The notes under the pieces: model-generated | What the model was told of the DNA's origin: nothing | The model's input: the letters and a program-made list of their open reading frames with translations, nothing else | Database searches by the model: none | Shown here: positions 10,401 to 16,258 of the stretch, one piece after another | Numbering within the stretch: the first letter of the stretch is position 1 | Layout of the letters: each line of letters starts with the position of its first letter | Program-made: the position numbers and the translations under genes | Origin: a virus | Strand: one strand, 5' to 3' | IMG/VR virus record: IMGVR_UViG_3300005607_000020 | Coordinates: 1-45,179 of that record | Length of the DNA: 45,179 nucleotides

Positions 10401-11654
10401 CCGTTGTTTAAAACCAAATTTTTCTGCATACTTGTTATAAGTTTCTCCAACGTCCCTTTTCAGGGCCTCTGCGCCTATGTGGGCAAAGGCCGTTCCTGCC
10501 AGAATATCGCCGGCTAATTCCGCTGCACGTTCATAGTCTCCGTTTTTAAGAGCATCCAGATATGCCGGTGCTTGTTGCGTTAAGGCCATTGCAAGCTGGC
10601 CCTCGAAACCGGCATCCACCAGTGTTTGTATTCCTTTAGCAACGACGTGTGCTTTTGGCGCACTCACGCCCGCCTGGCGCAACATCCAAGCGCCTAGCCC
10701 GGTGATTCCGCCTTGCTTGGACTTGAGCGCTCCAGCTACCGAAGCGTCATCGGGTGTGGAGATTAAGCCGCTGCGGGCCAGCGCTTGTGCTCCTTTTTCC
10801 CAGGCTTGCGTGTCCACGCCGGCAGAGTGGAGAGCTTCTCGAATGGGTTTTCCTGCTTTTATAGCTTCTTCGGCAACATCTCCACCTTTAATTACGTTCG
10901 CTAATTCTTCCGCACTGAGACCGGCTTCCTTTAAGGTGGCAATGGCGCCGCGTTCCCACAGAGCACCGGTACCGAAGGTCGAAAGTAGGAACGCTAATTG
11001 TAGTGGTGACGTAAAACCCGACAGAGTGTTTGCCGCAGACTTCTCTAACCCTGAAGCAATTTCGCGTCCGGTTTTTCCAGCAATGGCTTGACCAACAGCA
11101 CCGAAAAGATGTCCTTCAGGATCGATCTGTTTGAAGTCAATGATTGGCAGATTTGCAGCATCCCAGGCTTTATGGAAAAATCCTTCCCCGGGCTCACCGA
11201 TGGATTTTCCTCGAAACACATCGATCCAACTTTGTGCCTGCTCGGGAGGAGCGGTTTCAGAAAGAGAGGATATTTTTTCTTGCTTTTGTTTTTTGCCTGC
11301 AAAAATAGCAAGCAAAGGATTGGCGGGAACAGAAGGCAGACTGCTTTCTGATGTTGTTGCCGGCTCTGGCGAAGGTGCTTCTGTTTTCCTTAACTGATTA
11401 TAATTTTTAAATAAATCTACAAGAGGGTTCTTGTCTTCTTTTGGAGAAGAGTTTTGTAAAGAATTTTCTGCTTTTCTGTTTGCTATTTGGTTGTAGCTCC
11501 CAAATAAAGCAACAAGTGGGTTGCTCGAGGAGGACGGGGCAGAAGAAGGCTCCGTTTCTGAAGGAGGCGGGCTTGCAGGCTGCGACACCCCTGCTTCAGC
11601 TTCAGGAATCGTTGCATTTTGAAACAAAGAGACAAGAGGGTTAGAATCAGGCAT
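1449..11654 (-). CDS. Giant polyvalent internal virion (ejection) protein, 3401 aa
   Basis: A very large multidomain protein of the kind packaged in podovirus heads and injected ahead of the DNA. Residues 1-120 are disordered, with four NPL(V/L)xxF motifs at 5, 45, 76 and 112. About 130-740 is helical with hydrophobic stretches. From about 750 come inserted 'large polyvalent protein' domains: an HDLFGHAMHGF / GEEGAF domain (about 890-925); a QWYYSAL...GQEFQSDIHEKG...VWTTGEEQTQRYNL...KKWGAKV domain (about 1130-1640); a domain with VNAFSANLMGD...DTWM (about 1800); a zincin-like HEWAH metallopeptidase domain (about 2332); an HDINNVMTAKGYLQLA helix pair (about 2477); and a DYDMRGYWKA...HFPDTWK domain (about 2715-2760). 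LFQEG-type motifs sit at several domain borders. The C-terminal 600 residues resume a membrane-prone structural part. No good Shine-Dalgarno precedes the ATG. Domain names are from memory of the families; each enzymatic role is inference. Confidence 0.9.
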   Translation of the reverse strand: MPDSNPLVSLFQNATIPEAEAGVSQPASPPPSETEPSSAPSSSSNPLVALFGSYNQIANRKAENSLQNSSPKEDKNPLVDLFKNYNQLRKTEAPSPEPATTSESSLPSVPANPLLAIFAGKKQKQEKISSLSETAPPEQAQSWIDVFRGKSIGEPGEGFFHKAWDAANLPIIDFKQIDPEGHLFGAVGQAIAGKTGREIASGLEKSAANTLSGFTSPLQLAFLLSTFGTGALWERGAIATLKEAGLSAEELANVIKGGDVAEEAIKAGKPIREALHSAGVDTQAWEKGAQALARSGLISTPDDASVAGALKSKQGGITGLGAWMLRQAGVSAPKAHVVAKGIQTLVDAGFEGQLAMALTQQAPAYLDALKNGDYERAAELAGDILAGTAFAHIGAEALKRDVGETYNKYAEKFGFKQRPSYIRNKLNNEILAQQQHDISMHHRDAVRFRDEGEKQFKKLTPQERFAVLFHTDLDGDRDKIVRLLNTLADSAERPDLKLPERPDAPPLSEEEQRTLARWKELAEKRTFKNSRNYTDKERENVLQALRLAADPTPEMLAFKKYTQGFSQETGGMAQAAQVITELVDHYITRLWGEDLNKPLEPNEPANVVRHQAANGEFHTSVSMARHRVLDTVGDGIHLGLKLAVTDPLDLAAYERAKVGEAIANRNALDRLREISASDGLPLGVMGGTATQVTDAAGNPAVLAWPQAVKSRIIGAEHLQRLQREGQLERFLKQRKIIPLGGEPALSGEVMFQEGAERGSPEIQNLADEYNKTVGLPPITRNRPVPEIDQQRAMEIADTYERAQHNPNDPEVQRAYAQFKKEIEQQWNWAIEHGFKFEPWTKPGQPYANSAEMMQDVINNHHLYFFTGGELPAGYPLSEIDPRTGVSYNNMFRAVHDLFGHAMHGFQFGPRGEEGAFQSHREMFSPLAQAAMFTETKAQNSWVNFGRHLRDENGRVIEKGQPGYVPLSQRPYAENKATILPIELREPGEVLQEMRNTRIPLPDLVEQILAVHNETGGSTFNVITGENQVGRDVWAYSPYKDREVILDHDPTPEELLTYIRNNWDLLRIPKNNLGTWKSPSGEHYLDVSTVVPDKEEALRNALKAKQLAITNLRTFEEVPTGYQPGMEKTLFQESAAAPAREQWYYSALTRAAEEKLPNTASADQILNTLKNTPGVKADELAQTGLADFLTKEGKNKISKKEVLDYLRSHSVELHEISFGELQEPISWSMDENGALHWNDYTIHPLNNKWLLTNPEGEETLFQTRQDAEDFVRAIQRFNKPFYPKYTLQGIPLTHYREFVATVPKTARGEYYSPHWRNILNPVFHLRVSDGITENGKRVLIGQEFQSDIHEKGSQKGYATKEEKTNARKEIKELKREAIIKLSNFVREHPELYEKEPPALSIMTPEEVGFLIYRTPEMARVAAENFLGASVSEPIRRAVRSLLLKAAGPEWVDKAEQLTRKIESAPPLPFAKNWHEVAFRRFLALAADEGYDGVVWTTGEEQTQRYNLAKYIENIKALRNEDGSIHITATDKAGEKLRLPNGGFFSPEALPAVIGKDLSQKIINKLGDSTGKEETFSGLDLKMGGTWAKRLYDEMIPQFAEKYAKKWGAKVTTTHLSPTGEPTGAGEEGPEVHALMFTPEMRKALVEQGQPLFQEGNKTVRKPYGVPINEWRQLRPSTREAVVNFIENLPSKAEHKAAAKAGAVGKYWYDTYAPAFKEIIGEKDLPKFTDVLAALSPRVPVRKDLVNALNLWADWIEAGRPTDEKTIEELARNEQYHLMEKAHISNVVRAFTGSEEIHGPKVNAFSANLMGDINRATLDTWMQIFAGQKPRGFTKAEYLAYESRVRETAKDLGWTVPQTQAAIWTFVKSLAEMAGLDTKKGKLAKPLTAVLETMRPEDLKVHSQELINILVDAFEPAPWEVASKTPGLPGLEVKAREAKKPTKEEKEIEEKKEEIRNALSRLGIDKSRVEAAKSAAERATPGRETGENNPIANRITRYIASRLQSNAESIAAHLALKYEGPEEFQLTPEEERPARPTKKTLYQKGGFVVAPQALKDIEAARTAGFKVEPFNPDEPPPQGRYRGLSISWLHPGLKERIIADPDKNQMHQTIAETLHPGLKGQKANEAMIADGWIRIHTQPNGASQAMYELNHLTPTAEKVIEADLLSRLGREVHPTSSGVIIETHNPRKSAFFTTEDLQNESFDLAKIIHKYGLMAQHEATTAATPAENPEDAYFKKLTAGKNAKAFLDKLSKVAPDNNSPKIALHMTEVLANALGTSVEDLLARKPVEFKYGLSEKNLEEAKRQGVPNPRGATYRRADGTWVVELAPHADASTVIHEWAHVLTSEYLSDPDFKPVLAAIVRESGESLRPGGVLTQNQLELLAKQIEAVHAQKLQVPEELKPLYQRIAVFLKNLYRTIVRRGLQAPKAYKETIDYYNKKLAALNNGVTGTQEIIDDLESQASSLAREFEAQKERLTPIQIHDINNVMTAKGYLQLARESSDPERVSRLINLAQEDIKAVERLLHRPETGQALYAAHGQIGESPEAISRVASERQRGVQRIRIDTRSGRETPIPNTVDAVDVKPGPYDRIVLRYPDGRQETVDQGPLARRSPAQFQAAKTPDIRPAYVEKANQSSGSRKALEAASHQVIVRPNGAPIYDRSGQVGTDDSAWTNYQAYYEHNKKWAKPGPYVTKLTPEEEARFQKWVKDNHIPWKDVPYADYDMRGYWKAMESGDKSAHQSANRHFPDTWKTPYDATFSRESKYALPNAPFWDGDNLIEVREPGQPLFQEGIESKEPSIEELQSRIEALQKQLAELKGEPLSSKTTAPPRRTEEEGSYTYDPNKKYIWNPDYYVKIDHPALKGWNWIAKTPEGVPIFMKSDLLIHPEATEFVRRLVGADKSPIQGTPILKAALKGSTLAKHTLLSLSPFHINQLALRALMSGVLPRVVDWNLHDDPLLSRLVRQGLTVGTRFSPREYQEGLISYGGLVGKIPAIRNVQRWLQEFTFEKLMPSLKVLVGKKLYQDYLSQFNNPVAVRKFIDQHREFAGLSVQDMAARAAAIETNERLGGLNYKQLGRTAGAQDFLRLMTLAPDWLETEVRMIKRVFDPTGGKILRRDLIKFTAGLWITARILNMLTTGKMHNEAPFGVVHKKKDGQEIVYSLRTLPTDMLHAVRDPAAFLKGRESPLVRSGIEAATQEDYRGRKETGWQTVLDLTRNLAPIPIQAVGRALSGELPSAVGNVGQVARSVGITAEPNLTEAEKKAIQFASDMSSKGPVDQAALRKFQLRHAWEDRLRSGEITPEKWYEQVAGVLPPKEIKQILHDYEQTRGMDADVARLYMQSSRLPMRQFMEIWDLATSDEKVALTPLMLKKKNEYFKKAFTDMTPAERANDPIFNRLKRLFAVHPTT

Positions 11655-11678
11655 ATAGAATCAAATAAATAAGGGGAT

Positions 11679-11689
11679 GTAAATTTTAC
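11679..11689 (-). promoter_or_regulatory. GTAAAATTTAC palindrome
   Basis: Minus-strand GTAAAATTTAC, arms GTAAA/TTTAC around one central base, extended to TGTAAAATTTACAT. It overlaps the stop codon of the 628-aa gene and precedes the giant gene's ATG. The same core occurs at 43616, 43630 and 45134. This copy may be chance, since part of it is coding. Confidence 0.4.
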
Positions 11690-13572
11690 ATTCCTGGAAT
11701 AAAGGAAGAGCGACCAATCGCTTCGGCAGGCGTAGGAGCTCCTTGTTTTGTTGTGTTTGCCGGTGCGGGCACATTTTGATTTTGTGCTTGCGGAGGCGGC
11801 GGTGTAAGGCCGAGCCTCTTATAAATTTCTTCCCGCTGTGCTGGTGTTGATGCATTAACAAAAGCTGGGTCAGTTAAATAGGCCAGCTGTTTATCTTTGG
11901 GAAGATTCTTTAAATAATCAACAGCTTTGTTAACGGCTGCAGAAGAAGTTCCTAAATAGGAAGAAATCATTTGATTGGTGGCATTAAGCGCGTCAGTAAG
12001 CTGTTTCCCTGTTTCCTGATCAACTGGAATACCTTCGGGGTCTTTAGGAAGCGCCTTATATTCAGCGGTTAGTTTTTGTTGGGTTGCTTCAATACTTGGT
12101 AAAAGTAGTTCCTGTTGATCTGAATTCAAATCAGAAAAAGCCGCAACGCGGTCCCCGCGATGTGCAGCGATTGCCTTGTCCCAGGCTTTTTCAGCATCCT
12201 TCAATTGATCGAGCTCTTCGTTATCTTCTTTCGCCTTGGAAATTTCTAGCTGAGCTTTTCGTGCGGTAAGCTCGTCAGCAACTGTTCTGCTTATATATTC
12301 TGAAGCACGAACATTCTGTGCTTTAATAGCGGCCTTTTCTTCCTCGAGTTTTGCTTCGGCGGTTTTTGTTTTAAGATTTTCTACATATTTGGATTTAGCA
12401 AGACTGTAAAGTGTACGATATTGATCCCAATTAAGTTCTTTTCCTGGCTTTAAATTTTTTAAAATATTCGGATCAAGGCCGTCCTTTTCCCATTGCGATA
12501 TCGTCTCGGCTGAAACTGTTACTTTGTCTGGATGTGTTACTGCACTGTAAAGAGGAATTGTTGTTGGGAGTCCTGTCTTGGGATCGATATGACCCGGGGC
12601 AACTCCGGTTTGCTCTACGATTAATTTTCCAGCAAGTTGCGGGTATTTTTTACCCACAGCCATGATCTTAGTGTAAGGTACGTTGTGTAGTGTTTCATTA
12701 TCGGGCGTTATTGCATAAGTTCCGCCGCTTTCAATAATATCGTTAATGCGTGCTTGGCCCACGTCTCCATATGCTTGTTGAAGCAGAAAAGAATCCTCGG
12801 CTGTGTGTGCCGCCGCTTCTATTGTTTGAGTATTAAATTTAAGAATGTTTGCTTGATTTAATTGTTCTGCACGAGCATCTTCTTTTCGTGCCAACTCCAT
12901 CTTTTGATTTTGTTCTTTAACTGCCTGTTGCCGAGCAAAATTATCCGTAGCCTCTTTCTGTGCCTGAAGATACCGCTGACGCTCGTCTTTAATTTCTGCT
13001 CCGGCCCCGGCAACAAAACCACCGGCAAATCCGGAAAACGGATTCTGATTGTGAGCCTCTTCCCCGGCCATTCCACCCAATAGAGCGGCAGCTAGAATAT
13101 TTTTAAAAATAGCCCCGGGACCCACCTTGACCGGGACTTCTTTTATTGTCCCGTCCGGCTGCATGACCGGCTTGGTTGTGGTTCCATAAACACTACCAAG
13201 GACATTTTTTATAGCGTGAAATTTGGCCGCACTTTCGGCCATGTGAGCCAATTTTCCAACGATTCCTCGTTGTACGGCTTGCTGTTGTGTAGTTTGTTGT
13301 TGTCCTCCTGCGGGCGTTGTGCCTGCTGTTGAAGGTTTAGGCGCTGGATTTGCCCCAAGCGAACCCGTTTGGGTCTGCATAGGAAGAGTCGCCAGCGGCG
13401 TGTTACTTACCTGGGCTGCAGGGTTGCCGGCGGGAGAAGTACTAGGTTGAGTAACTTGTGTAGATTGTGCAGGTTGTGCAGGTTGCGGCGGTTGCGCCGT
13501 TTGCGCCGTTTGCGCCGTTTGCGCCGTTTGGGTTGAATCCATCGTTTGTGGTGTGTTGTTCAATTCAGGCAT
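11686..13572 (-). CDS. Internal virion protein (628 aa), coiled coil with TAQ repeats
   Basis: Residues 13-60 are a low-complexity tail with TAQ repeated four times in a row and then PAQ/TQ units, encoded by near-identical 9-bp repeats. A glycine/alanine-rich segment (about 130-190, GAIFKNILAAALLGGMAG) is hydrophobic and could insert in a membrane. About 190-280 and 390-530 are long charged helices (coiled coil). It sits immediately upstream of the giant ejection protein, whose ATG is 31 bases beyond its stop. Phages of this type place internal core or ejection proteins here (compare T7 gp14-gp16 by position only). No enzymatic motif is seen, so the role is inferred from gene order. Confidence 0.8.
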   Translation of the reverse strand: MPELNNTPQTMDSTQTAQTAQTAQTAQPPQPAQPAQSTQVTQPSTSPAGNPAAQVSNTPLATLPMQTQTGSLGANPAPKPSTAGTTPAGGQQQTTQQQAVQRGIVGKLAHMAESAAKFHAIKNVLGSVYGTTTKPVMQPDGTIKEVPVKVGPGAIFKNILAAALLGGMAGEEAHNQNPFSGFAGGFVAGAGAEIKDERQRYLQAQKEATDNFARQQAVKEQNQKMELARKEDARAEQLNQANILKFNTQTIEAAAHTAEDSFLLQQAYGDVGQARINDIIESGGTYAITPDNETLHNVPYTKIMAVGKKYPQLAGKLIVEQTGVAPGHIDPKTGLPTTIPLYSAVTHPDKVTVSAETISQWEKDGLDPNILKNLKPGKELNWDQYRTLYSLAKSKYVENLKTKTAEAKLEEEKAAIKAQNVRASEYISRTVADELTARKAQLEISKAKEDNEELDQLKDAEKAWDKAIAAHRGDRVAAFSDLNSDQQELLLPSIEATQQKLTAEYKALPKDPEGIPVDQETGKQLTDALNATNQMISSYLGTSSAAVNKAVDYLKNLPKDKQLAYLTDPAFVNASTPAQREEIYKRLGLTPPPPQAQNQNVPAPANTTKQGAPTPAEAIGRSSFIPGM

Positions 13573-13616
13573 TTGTTAATCCTCTAAAAGTTTGCTGCGA
13601 AATACAACAAGGCAGG

Positions 13617-13636
13617 CTTTACTTTAATTTTATCAT
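13617..13636 (-). promoter_or_regulatory. Weak promoter-like element before the 628-aa gene
   Basis: Minus-strand ATGATAAAATTAAAGTAAAG resembles the phage element seen at 28730 and 43229 (TGATAAAAT against TGGTAAAAT, then AAAG), including an extended -10. It lies 45 bases before the 628-aa start in one of the few gaps of this cluster. The match is partial. Confidence 0.3.
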
Positions 13637-13645
13637 GAAAAAAGC

Positions 13646-14041
13646 TTATTCCGAAAAATAAGAAAGAGAAGTTGTTCGTTTAATTTCTGTATCATTTAAA
13701 GCGCGACGAAGAAATTTAACAACTACTTCTTGAGAGGCTGGTTCGGTAATGCCATAAACACGTAAGAGATTTTCAATGGCATCCGTATTCCGAATTTTGG
13801 CACGGCTATGTCCCGACAACTTTATTTCTAGATCATAAAGGCATGCTCGATAGCCAGCCAAAAAACTTTTAAAAATTCTACGTCCTTCTTTATCAACATC
13901 GTGTCGTCCGGGCACTGAAAAGCTTCGGATTAGAAGGGGGTTGCGAAGCTTATAGGCTGGCTGATCAGGATCGTCGAAAGCGCCGTAATAGCGCCCGATG
14001 GCATTTAAAAGAGCTTCAAGTTTGACTTTGTTGAGTGTCAT
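13646..14041 (-). CDS. Hypothetical protein (131 aa)
   Basis: Not recognised. A basic, helical protein with no membrane segment or cysteine motif; it carries the phrase FKSFLAGYRACLYDLEIKL. It overlaps the upstream 258-aa gene by 26 bases in another frame, which points to coupled translation in the same operon of internal virion proteins. Position between a glycine-rich virion protein and the 628-aa coiled-coil protein suggests a structural or assembly role, but no residue pattern supports a named function. Confidence 0.75.
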   Translation of the reverse strand: MTLNKVKLEALLNAIGRYYGAFDDPDQPAYKLRNPLLIRSFSVPGRHDVDKEGRRIFKSFLAGYRACLYDLEIKLSGHSRAKIRNTDAIENLLRVYGITEPASQEVVVKFLRRALNDTEIKRTTSLSYFSE

Positions 14042-14792
14042 GGCGTTTGTCCTGATTTGTATAAATCATTTTGGTTATCGCTCCACCCGGGCCAAGAGCT
14101 GCCACGGCGCCCGCGCCCAAAATGCCGCCAATGATACCCCACGGGGAAGCGGCCTGGTTTTCTTGTACAATTTGATTTTCGGTGGTTTCGGCGTTACTTC
14201 CTGCTGTATTGGCGCCACTAATATAGCCGGTGGGGTTGTAGCCGGACGCTACGCCGCCTAATACTCCGGCTGCGGTATTAAAGAGTTTAAACCCTTGGTT
14301 ATATCCAGCTTGGGTAATTGCGTTTAATGCATTGGCTTGATTTGCTGCTGCACTGGCCTGTAGCCCTTCTTCTAATTGAGCTTCGGCCCCGCTGGGGATG
14401 AACACATTTCCTCCGCCCCGGGCGGCCAAAGCATTATTGAGGCTTTTCTGGGCATTGGCAAAAGTTGTTGCATTTGCTTCCGTTGCTTGTGTTCGGAGGG
14501 CGGCGTCTTCTGCTGGAGTAAAACCATATTGACCCGGACCAGCCTGTAAAATAGGCTCCCAAGCACTGTTTAACGCATTAAGAATATTTTGATTGTTGGC
14601 GAATGCCTGATTGGCGTGATCGATTAATGTTCGATAAAAATCGGCCTGTGTGCTCGCCAGTTGTTTTTGCTCATCCGTGGCCCCTTTACAAAGAGCCACA
14701 GGACCGGTATAATCGTAGCCTTCCCGGTGAATAATTTCACCGCTTTCCATATCAATGGTAATGTGGGTATAGATCATCATAGACTTGTCCAT
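14016..14792 (-). CDS. Internal virion protein-like (258 aa), Ala/Gly/Asn-rich
   Basis: After a short beta-like N-terminus come alternating alanine-, asparagine- and glutamine-rich helices (residues 60-180), with glycine-rich hydrophobic segments near residues 155-175 (FNTAAGVLGGVASGY) and near the end (ASPWGIIGGILGAGAVAALGPGG), the latter long enough to enter a membrane. This composition is typical of podovirus proteins that build the ejection channel (T7 gp14-like by type, not by alignment). There are alternative ATGs at codons 5 and 6; the first gives the best fit to the upstream stop. It overlaps the next gene by 26 bases. Confidence 0.75.
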   Translation of the reverse strand: MDKSMMIYTHITIDMESGEIIHREGYDYTGPVALCKGATDEQKQLASTQADFYRTLIDHANQAFANNQNILNALNSAWEPILQAGPGQYGFTPAEDAALRTQATEANATTFANAQKSLNNALAARGGGNVFIPSGAEAQLEEGLQASAAANQANALNAITQAGYNQGFKLFNTAAGVLGGVASGYNPTGYISGANTAGSNAETTENQIVQENQAASPWGIIGGILGAGAVAALGPGGAITKMIYTNQDKRHDTQQSQT

Positions 14793-14801
14793 TTTCCGGA
14801 T

Positions 14802-14990
14802 TTATTTCCGGGGTGAAATTAAGGCGTGAGCCCGCTGGATAACTTGCTTAGCTAAGGCATCAACTTCCCGTGGGCTAAGGTGCGGCTTTGCGCCCAGGAT
14901 CAATTGCGCCATTTCAGCTCGAGAAATAGAATTAATGGCAGCATGAAGATTTCGTCGTTGGCTTACTGTACGGGTGCTAATTTTATTCAT
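14802..14990 (-). CDS. Hypothetical small helical protein (62 aa)
   Basis: Basic helical protein (LHAAINSISRAEMAQLILGAK, then HLSPREVDALAKQVIQRA). The start ATG lies inside the last codons of the acetyltransferase-like gene (8-base overlap), a classic coupling arrangement. No family recognised. Gene order in the internal-protein block is the only clue to function. Confidence 0.7.
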   Translation of the reverse strand: MNKISTRTVSQRRNLHAAINSISRAEMAQLILGAKPHLSPREVDALAKQVIQRAHALISPRK

Positions 14991-15393
14991 TTTCTACGCT
15001 CTTTAAACGTAAGCGATAAACCGTGTACGGCAACTTCTCGAATCCATAACGTTCTGCAAATTGAGGAATTGTTTCTTCCGAGGCCACGAACATGATTTCT
15101 CCGGACCCTTCCCGATAGGCGTCCATCAAAGTGTCCTGCACGAGAGCTTTAAGAGCTGCAGCGACCTCTCGCTCACTCGCCTCGGGATTTCGCGCCAAGG
15201 ACTCCATGTGCAGCGGTCGTTGAATAGGAAGAAAAGCAATAATTTTCTCGCTTGTAAAAGCACACTTAAAACTAGTATTACGATAACCAAGCACAGCAGG
15301 GTCTGCTGCATTACCCGGGGTATTTGCTAACCACTTGGCAAATGTTTCAAAATCACTAGGCCTTGCCGGCCGCACAAAGACAGGCTTCATCAT
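14983..15393 (-). CDS. GNAT-like acetyltransferase-fold protein (136 aa)
   Basis: The start FVRPARPSDFETFAKWL is the usual opening of a GNAT domain, and the end (IPQFAERYGFEKLPYTVYRLRL) matches the GNAT C-terminal alpha/beta unit. The central acetyl-CoA loop (Q/RxxGxG/A) is not clear; the middle reads ASEREVAAALKALVQDTLMDA instead. The protein may therefore keep the fold without ordinary catalysis. GNAT-fold proteins of this size occur next to internal virion proteins in many podoviruses. It overlaps the following 62-aa gene and has GGAGG upstream of its ATG. Confidence 0.7.
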   Translation of the reverse strand: MMKPVFVRPARPSDFETFAKWLANTPGNAADPAVLGYRNTSFKCAFTSEKIIAFLPIQRPLHMESLARNPEASEREVAAALKALVQDTLMDAYREGSGEIMFVASEETIPQFAERYGFEKLPYTVYRLRLKSVENE

Positions 15394-15406
15394 AGCCTCC
15401 TAAATT

Positions 15407-15700
15407 TTATTTTAAAAAATGATAAAAAGATGCCAGTAAGCTGGCAATAAAACCAACTATCGCTGAAATTGCTCCTGTAATTCCTAAATAGTAAGCGCGG
15501 CTGCGTTGTAAATCAGCTACATCCATCTTTAAAGAGTCTATAATAGATTCTTGTCGTTGAATCCGCCCGGGCTGCCCATTGCCGACCAGTTCTTTCATAT
15601 GCGTTTTAACAATCGCTAAAGATTCGATAACCTTGGCTTGCTGTTGCTGTAGAGCAGCAATTGCTTCAATCACGTGTTGTTGAAAATCATGTTCCGTCAT
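15407..15700 (-). CDS. Tail-anchored membrane protein (97 aa), XhlA/holin-like
   Basis: An N-terminal coiled coil (FQQHVIEAIAALQQQQAKVI and on to DSLKMDVADLQRSRAYY) is followed by one C-terminal transmembrane helix (about 70-92, GITGAISAIVGFIASLLASF) and a very short tail. This layout is that of XhlA-type haemolysin/holin-associated proteins. The neighbouring 31-aa gene also encodes a single membrane helix, so the two may form a lysis pair. No endolysin was recognised nearby. A GAAGGAA Shine-Dalgarno sequence lies in the overlap with the preceding gene's end. Confidence 0.7.
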   Translation of the reverse strand: MTEHDFQQHVIEAIAALQQQQAKVIESLAIVKTHMKELVGNGQPGRIQRQESIIDSLKMDVADLQRSRAYYLGITGAISAIVGFIASLLASFYHFLK

Positions 15701-15705
15701 ACTAA

Positions 15706-15801
15706 TTATTCCTTCTTCTTAAGAAGTTTAAAAATCAGAAGTCCTATAGCTATAGAAAATACAGCATCCACAGCAAGCCAAAACCATGCAACATAATTCA
15801 T
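15706..15801 (-). CDS. Very small membrane protein (31 aa)
   Basis: A 31-codon frame, preceded by a good Shine-Dalgarno sequence (AAAAGGAGCGATC-ATG). The product is a single hydrophobic helix (YVAWFWLAVDAVFSIAIGLL) followed by a basic tail LKKKE, which sets a cytoplasmic C-terminus. It sits just upstream of the XhlA-like protein, with the two genes six bases apart. This is the pattern of a small holin or antiholin, though no family was recognised. Confidence 0.65.
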   Translation of the reverse strand: MNYVAWFWLAVDAVFSIAIGLLIFKLLKKKE

Positions 15802-15826
15802 GATCGCTCCTTTTATAAAACTTTTT

Positions 15827-16255
15827 TTAAGCAAACGTCGGCGGAGAATAATAATTAGGGTCCAAAGGAGAAACTTCTATACGAGCACGAGCAGGAGGCG
15901 TTGTAGTAAGAGTCCCAACACCATTATTTATTGAAACAGGATTTCCTCCAACATACACGGTAGTATTTATCGGATTAGTAGAAACAGGAATTGTAGAGTT
16001 TGTAGAAGTTGCTGGGGCTACACTTAAAGATGTTCCGCTTAGTGAAATAGACACTTGTGTTTTTTGTACAAGTTGCCCGTTTTTTACTGCCCATTGTGCT
16101 GGTCTAACGGTAGCAGGATGCGTGTCGTCAATAATCATTGGCGTAGTCCCTGCAGGCGCGTTTGCTGCAAAGAACGCTTGCGTGGCCTGATCTGGTGTTC
16201 CGCCACACACCATATGAATCGCCCCATTTGGATCATAAAAAACAGCCGATGGCAT
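15827..16255 (-). CDS. Tail-fibre-adjacent protein (142 aa)
   Basis: Begins PSAVFYDPNGAIHMVCGGTPDQA, an alpha/beta-like module, then passes into a threonine/serine/asparagine-rich beta region (SISLSGTSLSVAPATSTNST) and ends EVSPLDPNYYSPPTFA. Its ATG is 3 bases beyond the stop of the tail-fibre gene, with GAGGTG as ribosome site, so it is coupled to the fibre. Small genes at this place often encode fibre-attached or fibre-assembly proteins. No family recognised. Confidence 0.7.
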   Translation of the reverse strand: MPSAVFYDPNGAIHMVCGGTPDQATQAFFAANAPAGTTPMIIDDTHPATVRPAQWAVKNGQLVQKTQVSISLSGTSLSVAPATSTNSTIPVSTNPINTTVYVGGNPVSINNGVGTLTTTPPARARIEVSPLDPNYYSPPTFA

Positions 16256-16258
16256 GTT

